Source of the DNA: Pseudomonadota bacterium
Lineage (GTDB): Bacteria > Pseudomonadota > Alphaproteobacteria > Micavibrionales > Micavibrionaceae
Direction of reading: 5' to 3'
NCBI GenBank assembly: GCA_029558635.1
Contig: JAKQEE010000314.1
Span: 62,001-126,000, forward strand
DNA: 64,000 nt
The position numbers and the translations under genes are program-made. The notes under the pieces are model-generated. The model made no database searches, was not told where the DNA came from, and saw nothing but the letters and a program-made list of their open reading frames with translations. Positions 51,541 to 60,391 of this stretch are shown here, one piece after another. Each line of letters opens with the position of its first letter. Positions within the stretch are counted from its first letter, which is position 1.

Positions 51541-52701
51541 ATGATGACAAACAAACGCGCAACGATGATGATCAAAAAGCTTGTTCTTCTGGTATCGGCA
51601 CTCTGGATCGCCTCGATCCTGTTTTTGGCTGCCCTTATGCCTGCGGCCCACGCTGCGACGGCCCGCATTAAAGATATCGTCAATATAGAAGGCGTGCGCG
51701 ACAACGCCCTGATCGGGTACGGTCTGGTTGTGGGGCTTAACGGTTCGGGCGACAAGCTCAATAACTCCCCTTTCACCAGCCAATCCCTGATTGCGATGCT
51801 GGAACGTTTGGGGGTTAACGTGCGCGGACAAAATTTGAACACCGGCAACGTTGCTGCCGTTATGGTCACGGCCACGATGCCACCGTTCCAGACCCAAGGG
51901 TCGCGTGTTGATGTGACCGTTTCCACGCTTGGCGATGCCAAAAGTCTTCAGGGCGGTACGCTTCTCGTTACACCGTTGATGGGTGCTGACGGGGAAGTTT
52001 ATGCCGTGGCGCAAGGTCCGGTGGCGATTGCCGGATTTTCGGCGGGCGGCGAAGCGCAGACCGTCACGCAAAATATTCCGACCCGCGGACGGATTGCCGA
52101 TGGTGCGGTGGTTGAGCGCGAGATTGCGTTTAGTCTCAACGATCTTCCAGAAATCCGTCTGGCGCTGAAAAATCCCGATTTCACCACGGCACGCCGCATT
52201 GCGCAGGCGATTAACGGCTTTACCTCTGCCGATCTGTCTTATGCCAGCAATGATGCCACTGTGGTTCTCAAAAAATCCACGGGCTATCCCGGATCGATGG
52301 TCGACCTGATTACCGACATCGAACAACTCCCTATCCAGCCCGACCAAGTGGCCCGCGTTGTGATTGACGAAAACTCCGGCACGATTGTGATGGGGTCCGA
52401 AGTTCGCGTCAGCACCGTGGCCATCGCACAAGGCAGTCTGACGATCAAGGTCAACGAGACTCCGCAAGTGTCGCAACCCAATCCGTTTGCCGAGCAAGGC
52501 GACACAGTGATCGTTCCACGTACCGATATTAACGTGAATCAGGGAAGTGATGCGAAAATGACCATTCTTGAAAGCGGCGTCACGCTGCAAGACCTTGTGA
52601 CCGGATTGAACAAACTCGGTGTGGGTCCGCGCGACATCATCACCATCCTGCAAGCCATTAAAGCCGCAGGCGCTCTGCAAGCTGAAATCGAGACCATGTA
52701 G
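51541..52701 (+). CDS. flgI: Flagellar P-ring protein FlgI
   Basis: A 386-residue periplasmic ring protein. A signal peptide (LVLLVSALWIASILFLAALM, before PAAHAAT) is followed by the conserved ARIKDIVNIEGVRDNALIGY, GLVVGLNGSGDKLNNSPFTS and LLVTPLMGADGEVYAVAQGP, and the C-terminal VTLQDLVTGLNKLGVGPRDI. The start may be ATG 51541 or ATG 51544; GGGTGG lies just upstream and fits the latter slightly better. It is first in the flgI-flgJ-flgN-like-fliK run. Confidence 0.95.
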   Translation: MMTNKRATMMIKKLVLLVSALWIASILFLAALMPAAHAATARIKDIVNIEGVRDNALIGYGLVVGLNGSGDKLNNSPFTSQSLIAMLERLGVNVRGQNLNTGNVAAVMVTATMPPFQTQGSRVDVTVSTLGDAKSLQGGTLLVTPLMGADGEVYAVAQGPVAIAGFSAGGEAQTVTQNIPTRGRIADGAVVEREIAFSLNDLPEIRLALKNPDFTTARRIAQAINGFTSADLSYASNDATVVLKKSTGYPGSMVDLITDIEQLPIQPDQVARVVIDENSGTIVMGSEVRVSTVAIAQGSLTIKVNETPQVSQPNPFAEQGDTVIVPRTDINVNQGSDAKMTILESGVTLQDLVTGLNKLGVGPRDIITILQAIKAAGALQAEIETM

Positions 52702-52709
52702 GATTAAAG

Positions 52710-53075
52710 ATGAGCAATCTGGGAACAACCGCCACGCAAAATATGATCCAGACCGCCCAAGGTCAGGCGAGCCTTAACAAGGTTTCGCGTTCCGCCGACA
52801 AGCTTCTGGCCGACCGCTCGGCGCAGGCGGCGCAGGATTTCGAAGCTGTCTTTATCTCGGAAATGATCAAGCCGATGTTCGATATGATGCAAGTTGACGA
52901 CACATTCGGCGGTGGCAAAGGTGAAGAAGTCTTCCGCGGCATGATGGTTCAGGAATACGGTAAAATGATCGCAGCCAAGGGCGGGATCGGCATCGCAGCT
53001 CAGGTTCAAGCCGAATTGCTCAAAACACAGGAACAATCCCAACAGGCGACTTTAGCCAAAACAGCAACAGAATAG
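52710..53075 (+). CDS. flgJ: FlgJ-type rod-binding protein
   Basis: A 121-residue protein that matches only the N-terminal rod-capping domain of enterobacterial FlgJ: QAAQDFEAVFISEMIKPMFD, then GGGKGEEVFRGMMVQEYGKM and the Gly/Ile-rich end KGGIGIAAQVQAELLK. The C-terminal glucosaminidase domain is missing, as is normal in alphaproteobacteria, so the wall-lytic activity must come from another protein. It starts eight bases after flgI. Confidence 0.88.
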   Translation: MSNLGTTATQNMIQTAQGQASLNKVSRSADKLLADRSAQAAQDFEAVFISEMIKPMFDMMQVDDTFGGGKGEEVFRGMMVQEYGKMIAAKGGIGIAAQVQAELLKTQEQSQQATLAKTATE

Positions 53076-53090
53076 CAGGAGAGACAAAGA

Positions 53091-53573
53091 ATGAATGCAC
53101 AAGCTTTAACTACAAACGCCCCATCTTCCCCGATTGCACAGGCCGAACGCTTGCTTCTCTCCGTTCTGGAGAAAATGGAAAAACTGACCGTGTTATTTAC
53201 TCAGGAGCTCGATAGTCTGACTGCCAACGATATGAGCAAGTTTCAGGAAATCCAACCGGAGAAAATCCGTTTGATCCGTGATTGTGAATCCGGTGTTGCC
53301 GAAATCGAAGCCAAAAAAGAAACCATTGCGTTGTGCAATCCTGTTTTGAAAGAACGCCTGATCTCTTCCCATGCCGTTCTTTCCGACATGGCCGTGCAGT
53401 CGAAGCGTGCCTGTGAAGCTCGGGCCCGCAGTGTCAAGCGTATCCAGAACCGTTTGCTTCAGGCCGCGCGCATGATGGTGAACAAGGATAAAAAGAATTA
53501 CGGACGCAACGGCAAGATCGAAACCTCGCCGAAAAACCGTCCGGTTGCCACTGCGATCAACGAAGCCATTTAA
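53091..53573 (+). CDS. FlgN-like flagellar export chaperone
   Basis: A 160-residue, mostly helical protein. A leucine-rich N-terminal helix (AERLLLSVLEKMEKLTVLFT) and a second long helix (MSKFQEIQPEKIRLIRDCES) resemble FlgN, which chaperones hook-filament junction proteins. The last third is basic and probably disordered (MMVNKDKKNYGRNGKIETSP). GGAGAG precedes the ATG. Position between flgJ and fliK is consistent with FlgN in related flagellar operons; direct identity is weak, so it is called FlgN-like. Confidence 0.6.
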   Translation: MNAQALTTNAPSSPIAQAERLLLSVLEKMEKLTVLFTQELDSLTANDMSKFQEIQPEKIRLIRDCESGVAEIEAKKETIALCNPVLKERLISSHAVLSDMAVQSKRACEARARSVKRIQNRLLQAARMMVNKDKKNYGRNGKIETSPKNRPVATAINEAI

Positions 53574-53591
53574 CCTGAAAAGGATTTTACC

Positions 53592-55247
53592 ATGACCTCT
53601 CCTTCCGTTTCCATGGTCGCTCCGGCCACCTCGTCCCCTCTTTCGATGTTGGGCGGGCTTGGCAGCGCCAATCCCAATTCCAAAGCGGCCGCCGGACAAT
53701 TTTTCGGCTTTCTGCAATTCCTGCAAAATTCGAATGCTGCCGATTTAACGGGCGAACAAATGTCCCCTGCCATGCAGGGCGGCATGCATGCGCGGTTTCA
53801 GGTTCTCTCGGCCAATGATGCCGAATTTCAGAATTTCTTGAGCCAACTCGGGGAAACAACCGGATTGCCGCAAAATGTTCTGCTGGCCTTGACCACAGGT
53901 GTGCCCAGCGAGTTTTTGCCGGAGGGGACTGAAACAAATGGCATGGCCTCTCTGACACTCGATCAACTCTCCGAACTGGTCAGCTCGCATTCCGATGCGT
54001 TGGCCAACGGGAATATTTTGCTGGTAGCGGCCAATGTTGCGCCGGAAGATATGGAACAGGTCGCACAATCCCTTTCCGCGGCGCTTGATAAATTCCAGAA
54101 GCTCCAAAACCTTCCGAATGTGGACGCTGGCACGAACGCCGATGCAACGGATGACAGCGCAGATGGTAGCGCGTCACAGCCCGTCCAATTGGTTTTGGTA
54201 ACGCTGGTTCCTGCATCGTCCGAAGAGTCTGTTTCTGCAGATTCTGTTTCTGACGACGCCGATGCCCCCGGCATCCCCACTGATGATACTTCACCTGATG
54301 CCAATGCAGTCAACTGGTTGGCTTTTGCCAATATCATTTCCGATATATACCGTCCAAAGGATGCCGCTTCCTCTTCTACATCAACCGATGATGCCCTTGC
54401 CGTCGGTGCAGCTACCTCCGGCACCGATGCAGAGGGTGACGCCAGCCCGTTTGCCGGAAAGCCGCTATCAACCGCAGAAATGGCCGCATTGAAAAGCGAA
54501 GGCAATATTTCTGCTGATGCCGATCTTCTGCAGGCATATACCCCCAAAGCCCATGCCGAAAAAGTGGCGTCCTTTGAAGGAGCGTTGAAACTTGATGCTT
54601 CCAATCCGGACAGTGCCGCAGTACGGTTTTTGGGACAAAACAAAGACTGGGCAAATGGAGCCAATAAGCTGGCGTTCGATCCGGCCAGCTGGTCTTTACC
54701 CGCCACGTCATCTCCTTCCGCGCAAAACGCTCTGGCCAATCCGGTGTTGACCAATAGTTCGGCGGCGGCAGCCCATCCTGTCGCGCAAGCGGTTACGGCG
54801 ATGATTGAAAAAACCGTCCAGAACGGCGAAGTCAAAACCCAGACACTCAGTGTCGAACTTGACCCACCGGAGCTTGGCCGTGTGCAAATCCATCTCTCTT
54901 ACGAGAAGGGCGAACCGATGAAGGTGCGTCTATTGACCGAGAAGGAGGATACGCTCACGATCCTTCGCCGCGATTCCCATGCGCTCAGACAGGCGCTTGA
55001 AAATGCGGGCGTGCAAATGGACGGCTCGTCGCTCAATTTCGATATGTCGCATGACAGCAATGCGTTCGGGCAAGCCATGGCGCAGCAGCAGGACGGCAAG
55101 AACGGCTCATCGTCTTCGTTCCGTCTGGCGGGGGGAGATGTCTCCGCGATTGGTGCGTCCGGCTCCGATTCTCATGTTATCGAGACCAGCCTCGGCATTA
55201 TGATCGACGAAGCAACCGGACAGGTGCGGTATAACTTGCTTGCCTAA
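53592..55247 (+). CDS. fliK: Flagellar hook-length control protein FliK
   Basis: A 551-residue secreted ruler protein. The N-terminal 400 residues are low-complexity and acidic (Ala, Ser, Asp, Glu). The C-terminal domain (about 405-490) has TQTLSVELDPPELGRVQIHL, then KGEPMKVRLLTEKEDTLTIL, and RRDSHALRQALENAGVQMDG, the conserved FliK_C fold that signals FlhB to switch substrate. It ends VRYNLLA. It is the last gene of the flgI run. A second FliK-like gene is at 29566. Confidence 0.87.
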   Translation: MTSPSVSMVAPATSSPLSMLGGLGSANPNSKAAAGQFFGFLQFLQNSNAADLTGEQMSPAMQGGMHARFQVLSANDAEFQNFLSQLGETTGLPQNVLLALTTGVPSEFLPEGTETNGMASLTLDQLSELVSSHSDALANGNILLVAANVAPEDMEQVAQSLSAALDKFQKLQNLPNVDAGTNADATDDSADGSASQPVQLVLVTLVPASSEESVSADSVSDDADAPGIPTDDTSPDANAVNWLAFANIISDIYRPKDAASSSTSTDDALAVGAATSGTDAEGDASPFAGKPLSTAEMAALKSEGNISADADLLQAYTPKAHAEKVASFEGALKLDASNPDSAAVRFLGQNKDWANGANKLAFDPASWSLPATSSPSAQNALANPVLTNSSAAAAHPVAQAVTAMIEKTVQNGEVKTQTLSVELDPPELGRVQIHLSYEKGEPMKVRLLTEKEDTLTILRRDSHALRQALENAGVQMDGSSLNFDMSHDSNAFGQAMAQQQDGKNGSSSSFRLAGGDVSAIGASGSDSHVIETSLGIMIDEATGQVRYNLLA

Positions 55248-55256
55248 TACCAGTTG

Positions 55257-55271
55257 TTAATACTCTGTTAA
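55257..55271 (+). promoter_or_regulatory. CtrA-type box upstream of the flagellin-like gene and flbT
   Basis: TTAATACTCTGTTAA is an exact TTAA-N7-TTAA match, ten bases after the fliK stop and 87 bases before the ATG at 55358. It continues GAATT, as at 46999. Confidence 0.62.
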
Positions 55272-55357
55272 GAATTACCGTTCACAATTGATGTGTGCAG
55301 GGTGCGAGGATTTGCGCCCGTCTTAAATCGGCCCCAGAAAGGAGGACCAGCACCATC

Positions 55358-56152
55358 ATGAGCGTAAGCAATTCCGTTTTTTATTCCCCCGTACTTGGAC
55401 AATATCTTTCGAAATCCGGACACAAGGCCGCTTCGCCTGCCGATGCCGCTTCATCCATTCTGGAGATCGCCAAGCTGTCGCGTCGTGAATTTCTTCAGGT
55501 CCTTCAGGGGTTTGATGACAATCTCGATACTCTTGAATCCTCCCTCTCCTCGGTTCAGGAGGTTATCGGCATTCTTGAAGAAGCCGGAGGATTGAGTGTG
55601 CGCGCCCGTAACTTCTTGCAAGAAGACGGCGGCGCTAAAAAATACAAAGACAAGTTGGCCGATCTGGAGCTTTGGTATAACAAAACACTGGAAAAGCTTG
55701 ATGCCTATATCGAAAAGTCGGAGGCGGGTGGCGGAGTCAATCTGCTCAAGGGAGATTCTCTGACCATTCTGTTCGATCCGGCGGGACAATCCACTTTGCT
55801 GACTCAGGGGATTAATCTGACCGCCAAAGGCTTGGGCATTCGTCCGCCTGATTTTTCATCGCTGCATAACATCCAGAATGCGCGGATCGACATTACCAAC
55901 AGCATTGATCTGGCCGTTACGCTGCGCAACATCGTGTCGTCCGATATTTCAACCATCAAGACGCGCCGCGAGTTTTGTGAAACCGCCCTGTCGTTCCTGA
56001 CACAGATTCACGATTACCTGACGTCAGCGGGTCCAAACGACGAGCCGCACACTTACCTCGATTTGTGCCAGCATATTCCCGACTTGGCGGATGGCGAGCC
56101 TCTGGCTGCCGAACCGCAACTGGTCACACTTGAAAATTTCAGAACACAATAA
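55358..56152 (+). CDS. Flagellin-like protein next to flbT
   Basis: A 264-residue protein starting MSVSNSVFYSPVLGQYLSKS; AGGAGGA lies 13 bases upstream. The chain resembles alphaproteobacterial flagellins in its helical N-terminal half (DNLDTLESSLSSVQEVIGIL), YNKTLEKLDAYIEKSEAGGG, VNLLKGDSLTILFDPAGQST and a C-terminal helix NSIDLAVTLRNIVSSDISTI, then KTRREFCETALSFLTQIHDY. Unlike flagellin it lacks the canonical first residues and runs 30-40 residues past the usual C-terminus (HTYLDLCQHIPDLADGEPLA). It could be a divergent flagellin, a hook-associated protein or a chaperone. FlbT, a flagellin-synthesis regulator, is encoded 25 bases downstream; flaF is absent. Confidence 0.55.
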   Translation: MSVSNSVFYSPVLGQYLSKSGHKAASPADAASSILEIAKLSRREFLQVLQGFDDNLDTLESSLSSVQEVIGILEEAGGLSVRARNFLQEDGGAKKYKDKLADLELWYNKTLEKLDAYIEKSEAGGGVNLLKGDSLTILFDPAGQSTLLTQGINLTAKGLGIRPPDFSSLHNIQNARIDITNSIDLAVTLRNIVSSDISTIKTRREFCETALSFLTQIHDYLTSAGPNDEPHTYLDLCQHIPDLADGEPLAAEPQLVTLENFRTQ

Positions 56153-56177
56153 GTAAATGTAGAAAAGAGATACTATC

Positions 56178-56576
56178 ATGGCTTTGATTATCGACCTGAA
56201 ACCCGAAGAAAAAATCCTGATTGGCTCTGCCGTTATCATCAACGACAAGCAACGGACACGCCTTCACATCTCCGGCGACACACCGATCCTGCGCGAGAAA
56301 GATGTGATGCAGGAAGAAGACGCCGCAACGCCGTGCCGCAAAGTGTATTTTCTGATCCAGTGTATGTATCTGGCGCGTAATCCGCGGGAATATCATCCGA
56401 AATATTTCGAGTTGTTAAAAATGATCCAGACCGCCGCGCCCAGCACATCCGTCTTCTTTGCGCGAATCAACGCCCATATCGTTCAAGGGCATTATTATAA
56501 AGCGTTGCGCGAAGCGCGCGATCTCATCACCCATGAAGATGAATTACTCAAGGCCAGCGGCGTGAGCATGGGATAA
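56178..56576 (+). CDS. flbT: Flagellin synthesis repressor FlbT
   Basis: A 132-residue protein starting MALIIDLKPEEKILIGSAVI, with the family parts RTRLHISGDTPILREKDVMQ, RKVYFLIQCMYLARNPREYH and FFARINAHIVQGHYYKALRE. In Caulobacter FlbT binds flagellin mRNA and represses translation when filament assembly is not needed. AAAGAGA precedes the ATG. Here it shares a unit with the flagellin-like gene under a CtrA-type box, and no flaF is seen. Confidence 0.92.
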   Translation: MALIIDLKPEEKILIGSAVIINDKQRTRLHISGDTPILREKDVMQEEDAATPCRKVYFLIQCMYLARNPREYHPKYFELLKMIQTAAPSTSVFFARINAHIVQGHYYKALREARDLITHEDELLKASGVSMG

Positions 56577-56601
56577 ACAATTTCCCGTCTTTCCAAAAAC
56601 A

Positions 56602-56625
56602 AAAGCCGCCCGAAAGAGCGGCTTT
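56602..56625. terminator. Terminator between flbT and the convergent 172-residue gene
   Basis: AAAGCCGC (56602-56609) and GCGGCTTT (56618-56625) form a perfect eight-pair stem with an eight-base loop. Plus-strand T run is short; the minus strand is followed by TGTTTTTGG, so the stem may serve both genes. Confidence 0.65.
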
Positions 56626-56649
56626 GATCTATTTTATGGCCTTTTGAAA

Positions 56650-57168
56650 TCAGGCCTCGGTATCTACCGAGTTCAGGCTTCCCGTCGTCTTTGTCCCCGT
56701 CGTAGCGCCTGAACCGCCGACTTTGAGCTCCCGGGTTCCGGTATCGCCGCTCTTCCCTGATCCCGGAAGAGGGAGATTCTGTTGCACTTTGACTTCCTGA
56801 CGGGCCTGACGGTATTGAACGCTGCTCTCGACCAGATCGGCACTTTGCTGTTGTGCGCGGAATTGGGCTTCCGCCTGTGCGCTTGCCTCAGCACGAGCCT
56901 GATTCGCCTGAGCGCGCTGATAAGCTCTGATTTGACCCTCGGTCGGAAACTGGCGGACACGATCTCCGGTCTCCGAATCACGGACGACCAAAATAGGCTT
57001 GCTGGATCCCCCATTGAGATCAACATGCGGACTAAGATAAGGAGCCGTAACTCCCGCTGTCTGAACACGCGTTGGATTTGCCGCAAAAGATTGAGTCGAA
57101 GCCGTCTGCTCCGCGACAGCGCGGATCACTTGGGCATTCGATACTGCGGCATTGACTGCCTCAATCAT
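56650..57168 (-). CDS. FlaG-like protein, 172 residues
   Basis: Starts MIEAVNAAVSNAQVIRAVAE. A central segment ILVVRDSETGDRVRQFPTEG matches the D-x-x-T-G-x-x-I-R-Q-x-P pattern of FlaG-related flagellar proteins. After it comes an Ala/Gln-rich helix (RAQANQARAEASAQAEAQFR) and a Gly/Thr/Ser-rich tail. No signal peptide is seen; export by the flagellar system is possible. It is convergent with flbT and divergent from fliF. A low-quality GG-N10-GC element on its strand lies 43 bases upstream of its ATG. Confidence 0.5.
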   Translation of the reverse strand: MIEAVNAAVSNAQVIRAVAEQTASTQSFAANPTRVQTAGVTAPYLSPHVDLNGGSSKPILVVRDSETGDRVRQFPTEGQIRAYQRAQANQARAEASAQAEAQFRAQQQSADLVESSVQYRQARQEVKVQQNLPLPGSGKSGDTGTRELKVGGSGATTGTKTTGSLNSVDTEA

Positions 57169-57659
57169 TTTACTTCCCTTACCTTTCCTTCGGACTTAAA
57201 CCTGCATCCTGCAGATATACACCCGTCCCTATTATCATCATACAGGAGCCGCAAAGGACAAGTCAAGGATTTTTCCTCCTAAACCCCTGTTTTTTTAGTA
57301 AAAAAACTGTTAACAACCTAACAACTACTTGAAAAGTGATTTGATCTATTTCACCCCCCCAAGTAATTCACAGATGACTCGATCGAGTCGTTATTTTTAA
57401 TTATTTGTTAATTATTTTACGACAATTAACACTCTGCGATTCACATAATTATACAGCATTGAATCTATTGGTTTTTTTCATTAACAACTATGGAAAGATT
57501 CGCCTGTTTCTGATACAATAAAACTGGCGAGTCATGCGACTTGTCAGGGTATCGGGATCACCTGAGCATGATCAGTGGCAGAGATGTCTGTCATACATGT
57601 GTCGGTTTTTTCCCTGCCGGAATGACAATGACAAGATAAAAGCGGAAAGAACCTGACCT
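57169..57659. other. 491-base AT-rich regulatory region before fliF
   Basis: No gene is seen. The minus-strand side has CGGGTGTATATCTGCA (GG/GC at 57223-57224 and 57211-57212) as a weak sigma-54-like element for the FlaG-like gene. The centre is very AT-rich and holds the exact CtrA-type box at 57397-57411 plus further TTAA half-sites (57310s, 57420s, 57480s). The fliF-proximal 150 bases have no GG-N10-GC pair, which fits an early class gene read by the main sigma factor. Confidence 0.5.
57397..57411 (+). promoter_or_regulatory. CtrA-type box upstream of fliF
   Basis: TTAATTATTTGTTAA is an exact TTAA-N7-TTAA match, about 250 bases before the fliF GTG. Because the surroundings are AT-rich, a chance match is more likely here than at the other four boxes; on the other hand fliF is a classical CtrA target in Caulobacter. 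Confidence 0.5.
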
Positions 57660-59345
57660 GTGAATAATTTTCTGGACACATTAAAAAAGCTGGGCCCTGC
57701 GCGTCTGAGCATCATGGGTGCTGTGCTGCTCGGGCTGTTCATTTTCTTTATTTACATCTCAATGCAAGTCTCTGGTCCGAAAATGAAAATGCTCTACAAG
57801 GATCTGGGCAGTGAAGATTCCGCCGCTATTGCCGGCAAACTCGAAGAGCTGAACATCCGCTACGAAGTTACTCCCGATGGCACGAAGGTCAGTGTGCCGG
57901 AAAAAGAAATCGGTCGTGCCAGAATGCTGCTGGCGCAGTCGGGGCTCCCCAATGGAGGCTCGTTGGGTTATGAATTGTTCGACAAGCAATCGAGTTTCGG
58001 TACAACCAGCTTTGTCCAGAACATCAATCAGGTCCGTGCGCTGGAGGGCGAGCTTTCCCGTACGATTTCCGCACTTGAGCCGGTACGCAGTGCACGCGTC
58101 CATCTGGTTCTGCCCCAACGCGAATTGTTCAGCCGCGAAAGCCGTCCGGCCACTGCCAGCGTCTTTCTGAAACTGAAGAGCAGCGGCGGCCTTGATCGCG
58201 ATCAAATCGCGGGCATCCAGTCGCTGGTCGCGTCCGCCGTTCCCGATCTCAAAGTCAAAAGCGTTTCCATCGTCGATTCCGAAGGCGTTCTGCTGGCTGG
58301 CGGGAATGAAGATGACTCCACCCTCCTCTCCGCAAAAGCCGATGAGGCCAAGCGCAATTACGAGCAACGGTTGACCCGCGTGGTCGAAGACCTCGTCGGG
58401 CGCACGGTCGGGTACGGAAATGTCCGCGCCAATGTGGTGGCCGATCTCAACTTCGACCGCCTGAGTGAAAATCAGGAAATTTATGATCCTGAAGGCCAAG
58501 TTGTCCGTTCAACCCAAACCGTTGAAGATAAAAGCAGCGAGACAGATAAAAGCTCGAGCGAAGTTTCCGTTCAAAATAACATTCCAGGCGGCAATGCCGA
58601 TCTGTTGAACGGTGGCGGACCGACCTCCAACGCTGCACGTACGGAAGAGACCACCAACTTTGAAATCAGCAAAACCATCCGTTCCGTTGTTCGTGAAACT
58701 GGTGAAGTCAAAAAACTTTCCGTGGCTGTTCTGATTGATGGGACCTACGATACTGATGCCGAAGGCAAAAAAACCTATAAGCCGCGCTCGGAAGAGGAAA
58801 TCAAAAACCTGACGGCCCTCGTGTCCTCCGCCATTGGATATGACCAGAAACGCGGTGATACGCTTGAAGTCATAAATATGCAGTTTGCCGATATCTCTAC
58901 CACGCCTGAAGATGACGAAACCAAAATTCTCGGTTTTGACCGTGGCGATCTTCTGGATGCCGCTGAAGTTATTACCGTAGCGATCATGATCGTTCTGGTT
59001 GTGCTTCTGGTTCTTCAGCCTATGGTTGGCCGTTTGCTATCCACTGAATCCGAAGGCGGTGAACCCGAAGGTGGCTACGATCCTTCCATGGGTCTTCTGC
59101 CTTCCGCACATGGACAAAACCCCGCGCTGATGCCGCCCGGAATGGCGGGGCATGGCGGCGGGGGTGAAGCAGCGGACTTCCTTCTGGCCCAAGGGGGCAG
59201 CGAGGAAGAAGCCATGATCGACGTGCAGAAAGTCGAAGGCCGTGTGAAAGCGTCTTCCCTCAAGAAAGTCGAAGATATAGTTTCAGCCTATCCCGAAGAA
59301 ACCGTTTCGGTTCTGAGAGGATGGATGTCACAGGAGAACACATAG
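57660..59345 (+). CDS. fliF: Flagellar MS-ring protein FliF
   Basis: A 561-residue double-spanning membrane protein. It starts with GTG at 57660 ([20 protein letters not shown]), with GGAAAG upstream. Transmembrane helix 1 is at about residues 18-37 ([20 protein letters not shown]) and helix 2 near 436-456 ([20 protein letters not shown]). Conserved parts are [39 protein letters not shown] and [20 protein letters not shown]. The C-terminal FliG-binding tail ([20 protein letters not shown]) is complete. It heads the fliF-fliG-fliH-fliN run. Confidence 0.96.
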   Translation: MNNFLDTLKKLGPARLSIMGAVLLGLFIFFIYISMQVSGPKMKMLYKDLGSEDSAAIAGKLEELNIRYEVTPDGTKVSVPEKEIGRARMLLAQSGLPNGGSLGYELFDKQSSFGTTSFVQNINQVRALEGELSRTISALEPVRSARVHLVLPQRELFSRESRPATASVFLKLKSSGGLDRDQIAGIQSLVASAVPDLKVKSVSIVDSEGVLLAGGNEDDSTLLSAKADEAKRNYEQRLTRVVEDLVGRTVGYGNVRANVVADLNFDRLSENQEIYDPEGQVVRSTQTVEDKSSETDKSSSEVSVQNNIPGGNADLLNGGGPTSNAARTEETTNFEISKTIRSVVRETGEVKKLSVAVLIDGTYDTDAEGKKTYKPRSEEEIKNLTALVSSAIGYDQKRGDTLEVINMQFADISTTPEDDETKILGFDRGDLLDAAEVITVAIMIVLVVLLVLQPMVGRLLSTESEGGEPEGGYDPSMGLLPSAHGQNPALMPPGMAGHGGGGEAADFLLAQGGSEEEAMIDVQKVEGRVKASSLKKVEDIVSAYPEETVSVLRGWMSQENT

Positions 59346-59346
59346 A

Positions 59347-60369
59347 ATGCGGTCGCGTGAAGATTTCAGAACATTGAGCGGCGTCGAAAAGACAGCCATT
59401 TTCCTGCTGTCTCTCGGCGAGGAACATACAGCCAAGATATTCCAGAATATGGATGAGGAAGAGATTCTCGAAATCTCCCAGACGATGGCCAATTTGGGGC
59501 GCGTCAGTGCGTCGGTGGTTGAGCGTCTGTTCATGGAATTCGCCGAGCAGATGTCATCTTCGGGGACTCTGGTCGGGACGTTTGAAAGCACCGAACGCCT
59601 TCTGTCCAAGGCGGGGATGAACAAAGATAAAATCGGCCAGATTATGGAGGAAATCCGCGGTCCGGCCGGACGGACGATGTGGGAGAAACTCGGCAACGTC
59701 AATGAAGAGGTTCTCGCCAACTTCCTACAAAAAGAATATCCGCAAACGGTGGCGGTCGTTCTCTCCAAAATCTCGACCGATCACGCCGCCCGCGTTCTGG
59801 CGTTGTTGCCTGAAGGTTTCGCTCTGGAGGTCATTCACCGCATGCTGCGTATGGAGGCCATCCAGAAAGAAGTTCTCGACGATGTTGAAAAGACACTCCG
59901 CGTCGAGTTCATGGCCAACCTTGCCAAGACCACGCGCCGCGATTCCCACGAGCTTATGGCCGAGATTTTCAACAACCTCGAACGCGCCGTGGAAAGCCGT
60001 ATCATGGGGTCTCTCGAAGAAACCGCGCCGGATGCCGCCGAGAAAATCCGCGCCCTGATGTTCACCTTCGAAGATCTGGGAAATCTCGATCCTTCTTCCG
60101 TACAGACGATTATCCGCGCTGCCGATAAGGATAAGCTGCCGATTGCCCTGAAAGGTGCAACCGATACGCTCAAAGACCTGTTCTTCTCGAACATGTCCGA
60201 ACGCGCCGCCAAGATCATGAAAGAAGACATGGCTGCCATGGGACCAATGCGTCTCAAGGATGTCGAGGAAGCACAGCAATATATCGTTACCGTCGCCAAA
60301 GATCTCGAATCCCGTGGAGAGGTTATCCTTTCCAAAGGCAATAAAGAAGAAGACGCGATGATTTACTAA
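59347..60369 (+). CDS. fliG: Flagellar motor switch protein FliG
   Basis: A 340-residue C-ring protein that transmits stator torque. [20 protein letters not shown] begins the FliF-binding domain, [20 protein letters not shown] the middle domain, and the torque helix is in [20 protein letters not shown]. The EHPQ motif of the middle domain appears as KEYPQ. The gene is one base after fliF, so the two are translated together. Confidence 0.96.
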   Translation: MRSREDFRTLSGVEKTAIFLLSLGEEHTAKIFQNMDEEEILEISQTMANLGRVSASVVERLFMEFAEQMSSSGTLVGTFESTERLLSKAGMNKDKIGQIMEEIRGPAGRTMWEKLGNVNEEVLANFLQKEYPQTVAVVLSKISTDHAARVLALLPEGFALEVIHRMLRMEAIQKEVLDDVEKTLRVEFMANLAKTTRRDSHELMAEIFNNLERAVESRIMGSLEETAPDAAEKIRALMFTFEDLGNLDPSSVQTIIRAADKDKLPIALKGATDTLKDLFFSNMSERAAKIMKEDMAAMGPMRLKDVEEAQQYIVTVAKDLESRGEVILSKGNKEEDAMIY

Positions 60370-60391
60370 TGCCAGTCGAGGAAATGCCTGC

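Noticed and set aside
51511..52728. 405-residue minus-strand reading frame antisense to flgI
   Set aside because: Shadow of flgI; it would also cover the sigma-54 promoter and has no supporting motif.
57520..57545. Sigma-54-like TGGCGAGTCATGC before fliF
   Set aside because: GG and GC are only eight bases apart; sigma-54 needs ten. fliF is expected to be an early gene read by the main sigma factor.
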